A stretch of DNA of 64,000 nt from Casuarius casuarius. Its lineage: Eukaryota; Chordata; Aves; Casuariiformes; Casuariidae. The position numbers were made by a program, and so were the translations under genes. The first letter of the stretch is position 1, and each line of letters opens with the position of its first letter. The stretch covers positions 5,513,505 to 5,577,504 of the forward strand of contig PTFA01000024.1 of NCBI GenBank assembly GCA_003342895.1. Direction: 5' to 3'. The notes under the pieces were generated by a model. That model was not told where the DNA came from. It saw only the letters and a program-made list of their open reading frames with translations, and did not search any database. Below, in pieces: positions 13,158-26,245 of the stretch.

Positions 13158-13261
13158 CAAGCGAGGAACTGCCTCAGCTGGCACCATGGACAGAGGCCCC
13201 CTATGAAGTGGCTGCAGTTGTAGACCGTCCATTCCTGACGTGTCTTACTCATGTGGCTTGG
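13158..13261 (+). other. Weak candidate exon (104 nt)
   Basis: A small GC-richer island with several CpG dinucleotides sits in AT-rich DNA. It is preceded by an acceptor-like CTCACCTAACAG and followed by a donor-like GG/GTAATT. One frame is open across it and reads protein-like (EELPQLAPWTEAPYEV), with codons such as CTG, GCC and GTG. The acceptor tract is only moderately pyrimidine-rich and I recognise no protein family. It could equally be an old repeat fragment. Confidence 0.15.
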
Positions 13262-16200
13262 GTAATTCAGATTCACTGAATTAGTTGCAGTGGTAGATGT
13301 TGAGGGTGGATAATTCTTCCCTCAAAGCTGGAAAAAATCAATGATTCCTCTCCTGAGAAATATCTTTAGTTTGGGGCTATTTCATATTGACAACTGATAG
13401 CTTAAATAGTCTGGAGTAGTATTCCCTAACACACAATGTGAGAATAATAGTAAATACTGTTATGAATCTATAGTCCAAGCTTGTAGGATGACACTGGCAA
13501 ACTTTGGTTTTTGTTAGTAGTCCTCTGCCCTCTAAACTATGCTTTCAGCTCCCTGCTATGTACCACCATTGCTACACCTAATAAACATGTACAGTTCTAG
13601 CCCTAGGTGAACACAGTCCAGTTACACTCCATGTGGAATGTGGAGGCTTGCATTTTTGTTTTCCTCATGGGAAATGGAGTGGAGCTGGAAGATATTTGCT
13701 GTCCCCAAAGGATGCCATAATTCAAACACAGCTTCTGGAATTTCAGCACTGCACTGTACTTAGTCATTCCCAGTGACCTGAAAAAAAGAAAAAAAAGTCT
13801 GTGCATGTGTGTGTGGGGGTGGGGGTTGTTTTCTCATGCATTATCATGCATTTCATGTTCAGCAGTTTGACACAGCACTATAGCTGCAAACCCCTTACTG
13901 GTTAGAAGGGGTCGAAGAACCCTCTACTTTGCCGTGAGACTTCTTGGTCACAGTTAGCCCTAGTTGGGCACACTTGTGGGACTTGTGCAGGGAGGTTCTC
14001 AAGACAGGGTGATGAGGCATGCCTCAGACCTGAGATAGAGCACCGCTTCCTAAGGCACTGCCACTTGCCAAAGCTTTCCACATATAAAGGTAGGCTCTGT
14101 ATTTTTAGCGTTGGCTTCTTAGAGGTTTTATTTTGTTCTTCATATGCAAAATACAAGCAAAAATTTCTCTGCCAGGGGCCCTAGGAGTCAATTGCAATGG
14201 GGACTGCTAGTTTCTCCTAAAATCCAGGACTGAGGTGAGATGCAGGAAGGGACAGGAGATTCTTGCTGACCAAGAATCCAAGAATGGGGCGTGTCCCAGA
14301 ATAGCAAGGACAATCATTTCTAGCTGAATTTGTGATCCACAATGGTGGTAATGTCAGCGGTCAGGCTGTGGTCCCTGTATTGTGTTTTATAGTAAATGTT
14401 TCTGTCTTACTGTAGAAGATGATCTATTTTTGACTGGCTTGTTTTCATCTGACACTCTGCAAACAATGGAAATGTTTCTTGTCTAGAGAGCTAGGCCCCC
14501 AAAGTGCCCTCTGTGACTAACAGTAACAGAAATGCCCTCCAAGTGGACCATGTATGAATCAGTTGGGCCCATGACCCTATTAGTCTTGTGTTCATAGGGC
14601 TAAATAGAATAAGTCAGGGAAATATTACAGAACATGGAAATTATTCTCTACTGAAAACGAACTCTTCAAGATCTGAATCACAAGTGGTCCTTGGTTGAGA
14701 GATTCAGGTGACATTATAACTTTGTATAGTGGAGACTCTGGGAAATTTCAGGCTCTAAGAAGACAAAGTATGTTTGATCTATTCCATTCCATGTATCATT
14801 AGTTAAGGCACTTCTTTAGTTTGGCTATATACTGAAGCTCACACTCGTTGACACTACCAGTAAAGCTTCTCTGACAGGTGGTGTAGAGAGTATGAACCAA
14901 AGATAAGCTGATGGTAAAAGAAAGTCCTTTGCTTCTTGAAAGGCAACTTAAATTGATAACTAGTCCTTTTAATATAAATGATACTAAAATTTTATCTCAC
15001 AGACACATGCTCATGATATAGGACTGAGGGCATTCCTTTCTCAGAAAACAAAGACTGATGCTGTCTGCCAGCTCATCTGCAAGACACCAGAAAAAGGCTT
15101 GTTTCTTGGATTTTATTTAAGGAATAGCTTTTTTCTGTGTTGTCAGTAATGCCTGTGTATGATGAAGGAAACAGTCTGACTCTCCTTCTCCTTGCTGCCT
15201 GAGGCACTGTTATTTATCATTTCAGAGTTGTACCTTTCAAGTTCATAGGAAGGCCACACAATCTTAATCTTGTGAGACTGGTGAATCAGGCTCTGCAGGG
15301 AGACTGTAAGCCTTGTCTTGACATTAGAGTATGTAGTGAACAGTTAATTTCTGAATACCTGTAAGAAGTGCATTAAAGATGGTAAGCTGCTACAGCAGTA
15401 GTGGCAGGCTATCCAAAGAGAGGATACTAAACTAGGAAACAGAAAAGTTGAAACGAGAGGAGCAGGTTGCATGCAGCTTCTATATACTTTTTAATCTCCT
15501 CTTGCTTTGGGGGGAAAAAAGAAAAGGGCTACAGCCTTCACCAGGATCCTGACACTGTTTGTGAGCCTCTTATGAGTACTACTTGTAAAATTTATACCGG
15601 TTTAGACCTAGTTGGAAGGCTGAGTCCCATGCAAAAGTAGACTGCCACGAAACTAAAGTAGCTGCCAGAAGAAGCCTAGGGAGGAGGATGTGCTGTGCCA
15701 GACTCAGCCACAAGGTTGAATTATTTTCCCCCATACAGGCCTCTCTAAAGCTTAGCACATCTGTGGTGCCTGAAATCTACTGAAGAGTTTGTGTGCTATT
15801 TTACTAGAGGAAGTTGACATGCTATCTATTGTCCTTTGTCCAACATATCATAGCCTGTTTGCAATATACAAATATACAAAACATAGCATTGCTGTTTGCA
15901 ATTCCAATCCCTATATTCTTTTGTCTCTCAGCTTGCACTTTGTCCCTAAACTATTTCAGTCTAACACCTTAGGTCTGTGTATAACAGGTCCTAGTACGGA
16001 GGGCTTGGAGCTGTTCTGTGCTATTGAAATACAAAATTAAAAGCAGCCTGAGAAGAGCATATAATTATTAAACATTTGGTGTCATCATTGTTCTGGTTCT
16101 TCAAGGCCTCTTCAGTAGCTAAGGAGGATTCTTATCTAGAATTTATTGGAAGTCATTGGGCCAACTCCTACTGTTTTCAATTAGATGTGTTTCATTTCCT

Positions 16201-18073
16201 AAGATCACTCTAGCATCATCAGAAATCTTATCAGGCCCTAAACCTGAAGTTTATACATGCTGTTACAATCCCTTTGGCTACAGAAGTTTATAAAGATGTA
16301 CATTCAAGTGTTACAGGTAATGATTTCGTTTCAGATTAGAAACTTAAACCATATAATTTATTTCTGCATCAAATAACTCATATTTCATATTCTGTGCCAC
16401 ATAGCCTCCAAAAGAATCCTACTCAGCAACTAAAAGAAATCACTCTGCACTTGCCTGATATATAACACCAACATCTGGGAGAGCAGACTAGGTGTCGAGT
16501 GAGAGGAAATAGCAACACCCCATTTAGCTAGAGTGCACCGTCCAATCTTATGCCTCTTTTCTGCTTTTTGTCAAGCAAGTTCTCAAGTCTGGCTTGAAAT
16601 GTCTGCTCCTTTTAGTTAATAAACAACTCCCACTTGGAAGGTAGAGTGCTAAAGCACAAGCCTAGGCTCAAGACGAAAGCCTTCCTATCCTCAATGAATT
16701 AGCGTGGAGAGCATCCAAGTACAAGGAGATAAGAAGAAGAGGCTTGAAAGCAATCTTTCAATAGATCCATGCTGTTAGTCTTGTGAAAGGTACTAGATGA
16801 TAAACAAACCATGAAAATGAGTGAAAGGAAAGATAGAAGTGGAAAAGAGAACCAAAGTATAGAAATAGAAGCTATACGCAATGGAAGATGTAGAGATCAC
16901 TCAGTCATGAATGTTCCTTCAATCTTGCATTCCTTTTAGTCTAATACAGAAGTAAAGGGTAAATTTTCATGTTAACAATATTTTAAACCATGGACCGTAG
17001 CAGAAGAAGGAAGGTCAGTAATTGCATAATTCAGTTCCATTTTTCTTTTTGTCCTTCTCTGCACAGAACTCCTATCTTTGCCACAGACACATTTCAGTTT
17101 ATTCTTCTGACATTTACTGTTCCTGCCTGGCTATGAAGGGGGAACTTGTACTTCTGAAATATTTGCTGATTTGAGATGCCCTCCACGAACTCCAGTGTCT
17201 TGCAGGATAACAGTTGAACATGCTGTCTGTCCCTGAGCTGTGGTCTCTTCTTGTTTGGATTTGTAACCATTAATGTTACAGAAGAAAAGAGTTTGGATCA
17301 TTAGATACTGTAAGGTAACAGTTCGGTACATTTGTAAGGTACTTCTATGACATTTGGGCCATAAAGATAGCACTGTTAGCCACAGAAAGAATAGTATGCT
17401 GAAGGCAGCATCTTTTTTGAGGAGGGGTGCATAACTATGAAAAGAGAGCATGAATCAGGATTATTTTCATGTACAATCTGCAGCAAACTTGCACTTCCTG
17501 AGAAACTGTTTCACACACTGACTGAGTACCAAATCAGAGAAAGCACAGGCTTTATATATATTTTCTTCTTGAGCTGTTCTGAGAACTTCTTCACTATAGC
17601 TGAGTATATAGGTCAGAAAATCAATACTGCATGCTGCTTATCAAATTGAATAAAATATTAAGCAGATATCAGATAATTTAATACTCTTGACTGGATTTTG
17701 GTCAGAAGGCCATAGCAGCTGTCCCAATTCTTGCAAAAAAAAATGTAATGAGATCTTTAATTATCATAACTGGTCATAAAGTACTGTTTTAATCTCATTT
17801 GAAAAATGGCGTCTGCTATTGCACAGTAGTTGCAATATATTCATAGGATGTTGTAAATATGATTTGTAATAAGGCTTTACACTCCAAGGGCTGGCGAGGA
17901 CCTTCTTTGAAGAAAAGGTCCTTCTGGAGGAAATCATTCTTTGTTTAAGAATTCTCAAAACCCGTCATTCACTGTACAAGTTTGGCTTAAATTTTTTTTC
18001 TATGGACCTTAAGTAGATTACTAAAATGCTTGAAAACATACCGTTCTGTTACTAAGACTGAATAACTTCATAA

Positions 18074-18095
18074 GAATCATAATATATTATGATTC
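18074..18095. repeat. Perfect 22-bp palindrome
   Basis: The arm GAATCATAATA is followed directly by its exact reverse complement, with no spacer. The surrounding bases do not extend the symmetry. It could form a cruciform, or simply be an AT-rich coincidence. Confidence 0.9.
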
Positions 18096-19310
18096 ACAAT
18101 TACATCACATATAGCAAGCAGCCACTCAACACTGGAGGGCCATTACTTAAACCTCTGGCTGTTGTTCTGTTATTTGAAAGATGTGTGTGTCATGTGTGGA
18201 ACTAGGATAGCTTGACGAAAACTTTTAATAGTAATGTTCCTGGCTTCTCAGAACTTGTTCTTACTATTGCAATACTTCCTGCTTCTGTACCTGTCATTAC
18301 CGAGTTGTCCACCAATAGGAACAAGCGTACGTGGTATTCAATTACATTTAAGAATCAAGAGTGACATAATCTTATGATCTCCAGTGGAGCTAGCACAGCC
18401 AGTATGTAGTAAGTCTTTGAGTAAGCAGCAAAACAAACAAACAAAAATGATACGTACAATGGAGATTTTTGTTTGCAACATGTATAATAAGTTGGAAATG
18501 GAAGGTACTGACAGCCTGAAGCACTCTCTTAGGTAATAAACGTTCGTAGTAAAACTTGAATTGTTAGGGCAAATCAACACATTGGTGTCAACAAACCTCA
18601 GTATAGATAGATCTTATTGTGCAGTAGAACTGACATATGATGTTTTACACTACCACAATTTTGGCATATAGTCAGAGCTTCCCAAACCACTTTCATGTAT
18701 TAGTTCTAATTTACAGTAAGATTGGAACAGCAAGCAACAATCACAGTATCAAACTCATCAGATGGTCACTTTTGCACACCTACCGCTGTGAACACATACT
18801 CTTACCTGTCAGAGCTTTGCTGTATATGCCTCAGCTAACACCAGGATGAATTTCCTGATTCTAGTTACTGCCACATGTCTGTCTTTGTAATGGCCTTGGC
18901 ACAATGAAGTTATTGGAATACTTATTCCTCCATCCCATCTTGCATATTTCCCAGTACATTTGTATTTGTGGTATAAATACAATCCATACACTTTAAGAGA
19001 CTTCTGAAATGATCTGCCCCAAAATATGTGATATGAATCATGCCTAATGATGTGGTCTCCATTCTCACCTCTGGTAGAAGCAACTTTTTCTTTAAAATAA
19101 AAAAAAGAGATCTGTCTGTATTATTCCTGAATTAGACAAAGATTCAGACAACGTTAGTGGAGTTTATCAGCCTTACGTAAGAGATACATAGTGGTCTCCA
19201 AGAGGTCTTAATTAGCTCTGGAGCAACTGAGACTGATATTAAACTTCTTGGAGGATTCTAAGAGGGAGAAGCCTAGCACAGTTTTTTTGGTTTGAGATGG
19301 GGAAAAAGAC

Positions 19311-19328
19311 TTTTTTTTTTTTTTTTTT
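19311..19328. repeat. Homopolymer T(18)
   Basis: An uninterrupted run of 18 T after GAC. It may be a reversed poly-A tail, but no retroelement is recognised upstream on the minus strand. Confidence 0.9.
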
Positions 19329-20419
19329 AATCTGTTACCATGAGAGTAAACGCAGTGGCTGATTGCCAGAACCCAGGGAAGATTGCTCCCTGTGGAAAGG
19401 TAGGGCTTGATAGGAGATGATTGCTTATTTAGCTGCCAAAAACTAACTTAGGCTTGCCTGAACCTGGGCAGGATTGAAGTATTTGTAGTGTATACCAGAG
19501 GTGAAGAGTCTAATGAAAGCTTGGGCCCAAAAGTGGTGAAAGAGTTTGTTTCTTTGTGCTTACTTTGGAGTCGGAGTATCCTAGAAGGGACAGAGTTTAA
19601 TATGACCCTGCAAGAGAGCTGCTCTGCAGGCCAGATGAATTAGCTGAAAGGGCAGGAAAGAAAGAGAGGCACACACAGTGCCCTGCCAAGAGTGACTGGC
19701 CTAGGAGAGTACAATCAAAAGTTTTGTGTTGTTCTTCAGTGTCATTTCAGAGTGCTGTTCATACCTGTCCCAGCTAAGCGTGAGTGACATTTAATAAAAA
19801 GGATCATCGAGACAATGATTTCTTTTTTCTTTTCATTACATGGATCTGATAAACCCTTGGGTACAGAAATATGACATGAAGAATGTGTTTGTGTTGTATA
19901 TGTTGTGTATGCAGCCACATACCCAAATCAGTATATCCAAATTCATTTTTCTTTGCAAAGTATAGATTAAATGCCAATTTGGTCATGCAGCAGGACCAAA
20001 ACAAATTCCATGATTAGTCACACTAAAACCTACTGAAAATCATACAATGGGAAATAAAAAGATTGTTTTTAGATGTTTTGGAGAATTAAGAATCACCATT
20101 GTTAACTTGATATACAGTGAAAATATTTATGTTTTGTATTGATCAAGAACAGTGACTTGTCCTGTGCTTCCAAGTTTATTTTTTTAAAGTCTTAAATCAT
20201 TATTAAGCCTAATGTCTCAGTATTAATCCTAGTGCCTAATACTGTAATAAATTATCTACATTGTCCTCCTCCTCATTTCAGATCTCCTGTCACTTTTAAA
20301 AGGAAACTGATGTCAATTCTATTTTCTGTTACAGTGGTGTGTAACGATGCTGAATTGAATTTATCACCATTGCTCTTGTTCTGTCTTTCTGAAACTGTGA
20401 TGTCACACATAATCCAGAA

Positions 20420-20441
20420 GGCATTAAAAAGGCATTAAAAA
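20420..20441. repeat. Tandem duplication, 11 bp x 2
   Basis: The unit GGCATTAAAAA occurs twice in a row with no mismatch. It is the first of three adjacent microduplications. Confidence 0.95.
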
Positions 20442-20443
20442 GG

Positions 20444-20473
20444 TTTTATTAGCAGTGCTTTTATTAGCAGTGC
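20444..20473. repeat. Tandem duplication, 15 bp x 2
   Basis: The unit TTTTATTAGCAGTGC occurs twice in a row with no mismatch, two bases after the 11-bp duplication. Confidence 0.95.
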
Positions 20474-20551
20474 TACAGTTTTCCTGGGATGGGGGAGCTG
20501 GAAAACTGCCCTCAGTTGCTAACAACTACCCAGTGCTCCAGGGAAGGCAGC

Positions 20552-20576
20552 AGCCTACAAAAGCCTACAAAAGCCT
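20552..20576. repeat. Tandem duplication, 10 bp x 2.5
   Basis: The unit AGCCTACAAA is repeated twice and followed by a partial AGCCT. Confidence 0.93.
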
Positions 20577-20580
20577 CACC

Positions 20581-23500
20581 TCTCCACCCTAGAAGAACTG
20601 AGCTCTGAGGAGCAGAGACCGTTCAAAATGAGGTTGTACTTTCAAAAATGTTGAGAACAGAGGACTGCATTTGGTTCAGTTTGCATACAAAAATGACAGG
20701 CAGGTCAAGCTTCATAGTGAATATAAAGTTGAAAGTAAAGCCAAAAGCATGTTTAAAAAATGTAAATGCATGAGTAGTGACATCTAAAAATAAGATACAC
20801 TCTGGGTGGTAGTTCAGACTCCCAGCATGATGTCTTATGATTATTTCTACTGTTTATGCAAAAATCAGTTGGCCATCCTGAACAAGTCTCAATATTGTCA
20901 GAAACATAAACATTGTGAAAACAATTTTTCCTAAGAGAAAATGTAAAAGATATGTGCTATACAATTACTAAGAATTGGTAAGAAGCAAAGCTTATTATGT
21001 ACTTTATATAAAATCGAGTGTGTTATTTAAACAGTAATGAACATACAAATTATGTTCTTTCTTTTAGAGTTAGGATTACACATCCTTTTCCCATGGCTAG
21101 TGGCTTTGTATACTGAGTGGATTTGAAAAAGAGAAGAAAGGGAAAAAATAGCATACAGTTACAATGACTATGCTTTAATGAAGTGTGTTATTTTAAAATA
21201 TCTTTAGTTGTAAGAAGTGTATGTGGTCTAGTTTCTGAACAGGGAAAGGCTCAAACCCCTTATATTCTATTTCGCTACTCAATGGTGACAAGAGAATAGT
21301 AAAATGAATGTTCATATAACTCAATTGGAGACAGTATAGTCATAATACTATGAAGAATTTTGTAAATAATCATCTTCTCAACTCAAATGCTTGAGAAGGT
21401 AAAGGAGGAATCTCATGAACAGAGACTAAATTATTGTCAGAGGCTGAAGTCATTCCAGTAGATGCTGGCTTAAGTATCCCTGACCACTTACATGAGGTAT
21501 TCAGGCCCTCTTTTTCAAATCTTTTTTCAGATTCTTAATTCCAAATTACATGCCCACAAACAATGTCACTTAGATCCAGCAACCTCTCTAAAAAATGAGA
21601 ATCTGAACTGGGTTCAGTTTATCTGTCTTCAAAGCAAAGTCATTATACTGCTTAAAGTTTTTTATTTTTCTAAAGTGCTCGGAAGTCCTTTGTCATGAGA
21701 TATTATTCTACTGTTAAAATCTTGCTTAGTCGTCTGCAGTTTATACAAACAAAATTTTAACCTGGAAATCAATACTCAATTTGTTTTAGTTAACATAAAG
21801 GGTTCTCACACTTTTCTCAAGGACTAGGAATGTTTTTCCCTCTTGCTGATGGGAAAGAACTTATCGTTGATCACAATTAAAATTGTAAGAGTTTAAATCT
21901 GACAATGCTTTCTGCTACGGTAGGAGGGTTTTTTGTATCATAGATGATGCAAAGGTCACAGTGGGCTTTCTTTATTAGCAAAATAACTCTTTACATGTTG
22001 AACACTGCCCAGAGTCTTCAAAAAGAGGAAGTTAAGGTTAGTCTTAACTCCATAAAAAAGGCACTTCTTCGATGTGTTTAAAAATTCCCTAACACTGAAC
22101 ATCTAAATTTTGTGATTCTATTTTGAAAACATTTTGTGCATTACGCAGCTTGATGTGGCTAGGACTATTTCATCTAATACTGCACACAAAGATTTGCCAC
22201 AAATGCCATTAAAAAAAGTCAAGTATCAGGTGAGAAATACAAAACTTTGGTTAACTGAAGCTTAAATAAATACTACAGAATAGGGCTCTAATAACATATA
22301 GCAGATAGATTTTTTAATCATTAAATTTATGATACGAAAAGGAACTGGAAAGAAGGAATCTTTGGTAAACACTATGGAAACATAAAAGAAGGCGATTCAA
22401 GAAGTAGATCTGAGATCTGAAATAGGTAGCATTCCAACTTCAGTTTTAAATGCAGTTTTGCCTTTATGTCCCCTTTTTCATTAAGAACTTTTCTTCCTTG
22501 TCTTCATGTATTCAGAGATTTAGGATTTTTTAAAAAGTGCATATGAGGTTATATTTGTACCCTGAAGTCTTGTTCCTAATGCTCGAGAATTTCCTTCCCC
22601 TTCCTTGCAATGTGTTTGGGGAAGCTGCAGCTGCGAACTGCAGGTACAATGTAAATAATGTGAATATAGAGTGCTAGGTACTCCAAGGTTCGAGCTGTGT
22701 AGGCCCGGAGGAGCTGAAGGAGCGGGTAGTGTTGTCCAGAAGGGGGCATGACTAGGATGGAGAAGAGAGTGTTGACTCGGTGCCTCTTGCCAGGAGAGCT
22801 CTCATGAAACAACATAGACCCCTCCAGAGTGATGAATTGCCCCCTCTGGCATAGGAAGGTTGGCTGATGTTAGGAAGTGTAAATTACATCTCCCTGTGGC
22901 AGCTTGTCTAAATCTGAACCTTTAATTGTAATTATGTGATGAATACATTCCCTTCATTTTTGTTTTGTTTTGGTGAATTCAGCACAGATAAAGGTGACAG
23001 ATTAATTGCACCAGAGAATGAAGTCACTGAAGCTTGTTGAGAAATGATTCAAAAATATTTCATTAACTTTTTTTTTTGTTGAATTACCCCAAAATAGGTT
23101 TCAGCTAGGCCTTAGAATCACAGCTCAATAACAGCAGGAGAGTCTTTCCCTTCTACCTCCATCCAGATATCTGTACCACACCTTGGAATGCTGTTTGGTG
23201 TACTACAGCTGGGCACAGGGCACGTGGGTTTGTCTGTGCTCTAGGGAAGGACGGGCATCTCAGAAATATTCAGAATGGCCAGACTGATATTCACATGGAA
23301 ATGTCTCCTCCTGAGGATTCACAGGACTTTCCTGTTCTTTGATAAAAGACAGAAAAATCTCTGAATGTTTACAGAAGCAAATTAAAATGAATAGAGAATA
23401 TATACCCATGTTTATGGGGCTTTACTTGAACCAATAGTTGTGAGTGGTATTTGGCAGAAAAAACTCTCTACAATCACTGATAATTTAAGTTGCTTTCCCC

Positions 23501-25345
23501 TGAGGGCTTGAGAACAGGAGAATCTAGCAAAGATCTGGCAACTGCAGTCTCCTCCAAGGGCCTTTGTGGAACAGAAGGAAAAACAGTGAGCAAGCAGGCC
23601 ACTGCTTTCCTTTTCTCACTTATCCCAGAAGAGGTGCAGTTCCCCTCTGCTTCCAACTAGGGAGAGAACATTGGGGATCATTAAAAGAAACTGCCGTATC
23701 CTAATTACTTGATTTCAACTTATTACTCTGTCTTTTGCGGGGGGGCTTCTCTGCTACATAAACTAAACAGAGAAGGAGGGTAAGGAAATGTAAACAAATA
23801 AATCAAGATTTCTAGATCTCAATTTAGAAATTATTGTGGAGTGTCTTCTGGTCTAGTATTACTCCACAGAGGCTACTTTTTCATATCAGAATACTTTAAT
23901 CTAGAGAATCGTAGCAGAACAAACAAGGGAACTTCTAGGGCATGGTACTAGAGCTGATGAAGAGAGTGACAGCAGTTCGTACATGTTTAACTTTCTCCAT
24001 GCAAGCAATGTGACAAGGCAGCTTTGTGCAATGCAGTTTTTTCTTTTTGCACAAAAAATAATTATTGCCCTCAAAAATCACCAAGTTTGATGATTTTTTG
24101 GTAATTTGATGATATACAGAATTCTAGTTCAACATATAGTTCAAGTTTAGTTAAGTGACACAGGATCAGATCTTTTATGACTGAACGTTTCTGCTAATGT
24201 ATATTTTCCATCTTATCTGCTCAGTCTCTTTTTCTTAGGCAAGTTGTTTTTATTGGACTATAAGCAGCAAATTCCTACAATTTTATAGCCATGTGACATT
24301 GTTGTCATTGCTTTTAGCACAGGAAATGGTACATCTGTTAGTAAAGAGACCAAAAGAACTCTCCCATGAGTCATCAAAAGGCATTTGCCAAAACTAATTG
24401 AACTAATGCCAAATATGACAAGTCAGTTTAAGACCTGTAACAATTTACAGTACACTGAGTTTGAGGGAAAGGGGTAGTATATGGGGACGAAGGTAGTGGA
24501 AGGTTAGGATGGGGATCCGAAGTATAATTTGATATAACAGTTAAACCTCCCCTGTTTTGCTCAATAAATCACCTGCCATTTCTGAGCTAGCCGAACAATC
24601 ATTTTTAGGGCCTTTGTTTTCCAGTTTTATTCATTTACCCTTAAACTGCAATTAAGAAAATGAAAACTGTTCATTCGGTTTGAAATTGCACTTTATCTTT
24701 TCCCAAGTATGAAATTTTAAATATTATTCTAAGAGGAGAACTACTTTAGGGGAAAATTTAATTCATCATTGTGTATAACATTTGCTATGGGTGTCATTAA
24801 AATTTCATGAGACTGCTATGAGAATCTGCTAAAGAGATGTTTGGATCTTGATTTTCTTAAGGAAGTTCAGAATGAGATACGTGTTTGTTTTTTTCTTAAA
24901 TATTGAGCTTTGTTTGTTGTATGTGCTGACTTTCCAAAGCTGTCCTGTAGCTGCTGATGCAATTCAGCTTCTATCTATCATTTCAGCTTCTGGTCTTCCT
25001 AAAATATTAAACTATTCTAAGAATAAGCCAAGAAGAGCACTGTAGGTTTTGATCATAAAGACTGTAGAACTAATTATTTTTTCCCATCATACTTGCAGAA
25101 CCAAAATATTAAATGTTAAAAGCCAGTAGTCTAGCTGTCTTGTTATCTAAATGTAACTTCAGAAAAAATGTAAACAGTGTATCAACAAAAGTTAAATATC
25201 AATAGTAGTTATCAACCTGATTTCCACAAGCAGGGTGATATATAATACTTAAAAGAATGACTCATTTTGAACTAAACAAGTAGTCTATTTATTATACACT
25301 TACAGTTTCTGAAATGAGATTTTTTTCCATTTATGTAGCAACTTA
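20581..25345. other. Noncoding sequence
   Basis: No gene recognised. A GC-richer block at about 22580-22860 has an open frame on the minus strand (22576-22815, 79 codons) with no known domain. 23474-23656 has a 60-codon minus-strand frame, also unrecognised. One motif-rich stretch at 22885-23065 is listed separately. Confidence 0.5.
22885..23065. promoter_or_regulatory. Possible conserved element with homeodomain/TALE-type motifs
   Basis: Contains TAATTGTAATTATG near 22923-22936. It also contains TGACAG directly followed by ATTAATTG at 22995-23008, a layout resembling a MEIS (TGACAG) site next to a homeodomain (TAAT) site. Such motifs are common in AT-rich DNA, so regulatory function is only an inference. 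Confidence 0.2.
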
Positions 25346-25438
25346 CAGCAGTGCAATAAAACTATGACATTATATTAATATCATTCATAACAAAATCTAT
25401 AGCATAAAGCACAGAGAAAAACTGCATGGCAACAGAAG
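25346..25438 (+). repeat. Local direct duplication, copy A (93 bp)
   Basis: Pairs with 26152-26245 in the same orientation. By eye there are about eight substitutions and one single-base indel over 93 bp, roughly 90% identity. Shared landmarks are CAGCAGTGC at the left edge and ACTGCATGGC near the right edge. Outside these edges similarity stops. Confidence 0.85.
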
Positions 25439-25917
25439 GAAAATATGAGACAGATATTCAGATTTTATTACTTGCAAAAAAGTTTAGTAGTGCTCACACT
25501 TTTTTTGTGCTGCACATTGCTAATGGAAATATCATGTGATTATGTATTTCCTATATTAATCACTGCAGTCTGGTACAGTGCTACCCTCATGGGACAGATG
25601 GATGTTCACCCTAAATCATTTATTGCATAAAAAATTGTGTGGTTGACAGTGCATGCACAGGAGTAGCCAAAGTTGATCCTGTATGTCCTAGGATTCCCCA
25701 AAATCATTCCAAATGTGGTTTTTAATACTTTAGCCTTTACATTCACTTATACCAGGAATTTACCCCAAATACTGCAGTGTTGTTAATATTATCAAATACA
25801 AATATTAAAAATTATAATGTAGCTATAAGGGTATTGTAGAATTATTTAATCTAGGTGAGTCATTAATTTATTTTTTTCTGGTCTTAAAAGTATTACTGTA
25901 TGGCAGCAGTCTTTGGG

Positions 25918-25951
25918 CCACAGTGGAACTGTGGAATTGCTTCCACTGTGG
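25918..25951. repeat. Inverted repeat, 11-bp perfect arms
   Basis: CCACAGTGGAA at 25918-25928 and its exact reverse complement TTCCACTGTGG at 25941-25951 are separated by 12 bases. The spacer also carries CTGTGG, allowing an alternative 6-bp stem with the first CCACAG. It lies in a GC-richer insert between the two direct copies. Confidence 0.85.
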
Positions 25952-26151
25952 AAGCATGAGGAGAAGCGATGGACTGATACAGAGATGCACCAAGGCCCAG
26001 GTGTGGCAGACTAGGTTATACCTGACTTCTTTAGTTGGCAGAAGGCCCTCCAACAACTCCAGCTTGCCACCCTTCTTTTTCTTCCTAAGTCTGGTTTCAG
26101 GAAAGTGTGGAGAACTGAGCCTGTGTTTATCTCTCATCTTGCATTTGTCTC

Positions 26152-26245
26152 CAGCAGTGCAAATAAAACTATGAGATTATATTAATATGATTCATGACAA
26201 AATCTGTAGCATGAAGCATACAGAAAAACTGCATGGCAGCAGAAG
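26152..26245 (+). repeat. Local direct duplication, copy B (94 bp)
   Basis: This is the second copy of the unit at 25346-25438. A partial similarity to its right end (CTGTATGGCAGCAG) also occurs near 25896-25909, so the right edge may be present a third time. Confidence 0.85.

Larger units (their letters stand above)
13262..20419. other. Noncoding sequence, no confident gene
   Basis: AT-rich, with many short chance ORFs on both strands. A G-rich GT microsatellite-like patch lies at about 13808-13826. An AAAC-type short tandem tract is near 18430-18445. A richer block at about 19340-19720 is unexplained: it has no long open frame and no recognised repeat. A palindrome and a poly-T tract in this span are listed separately. 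Confidence 0.5.
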
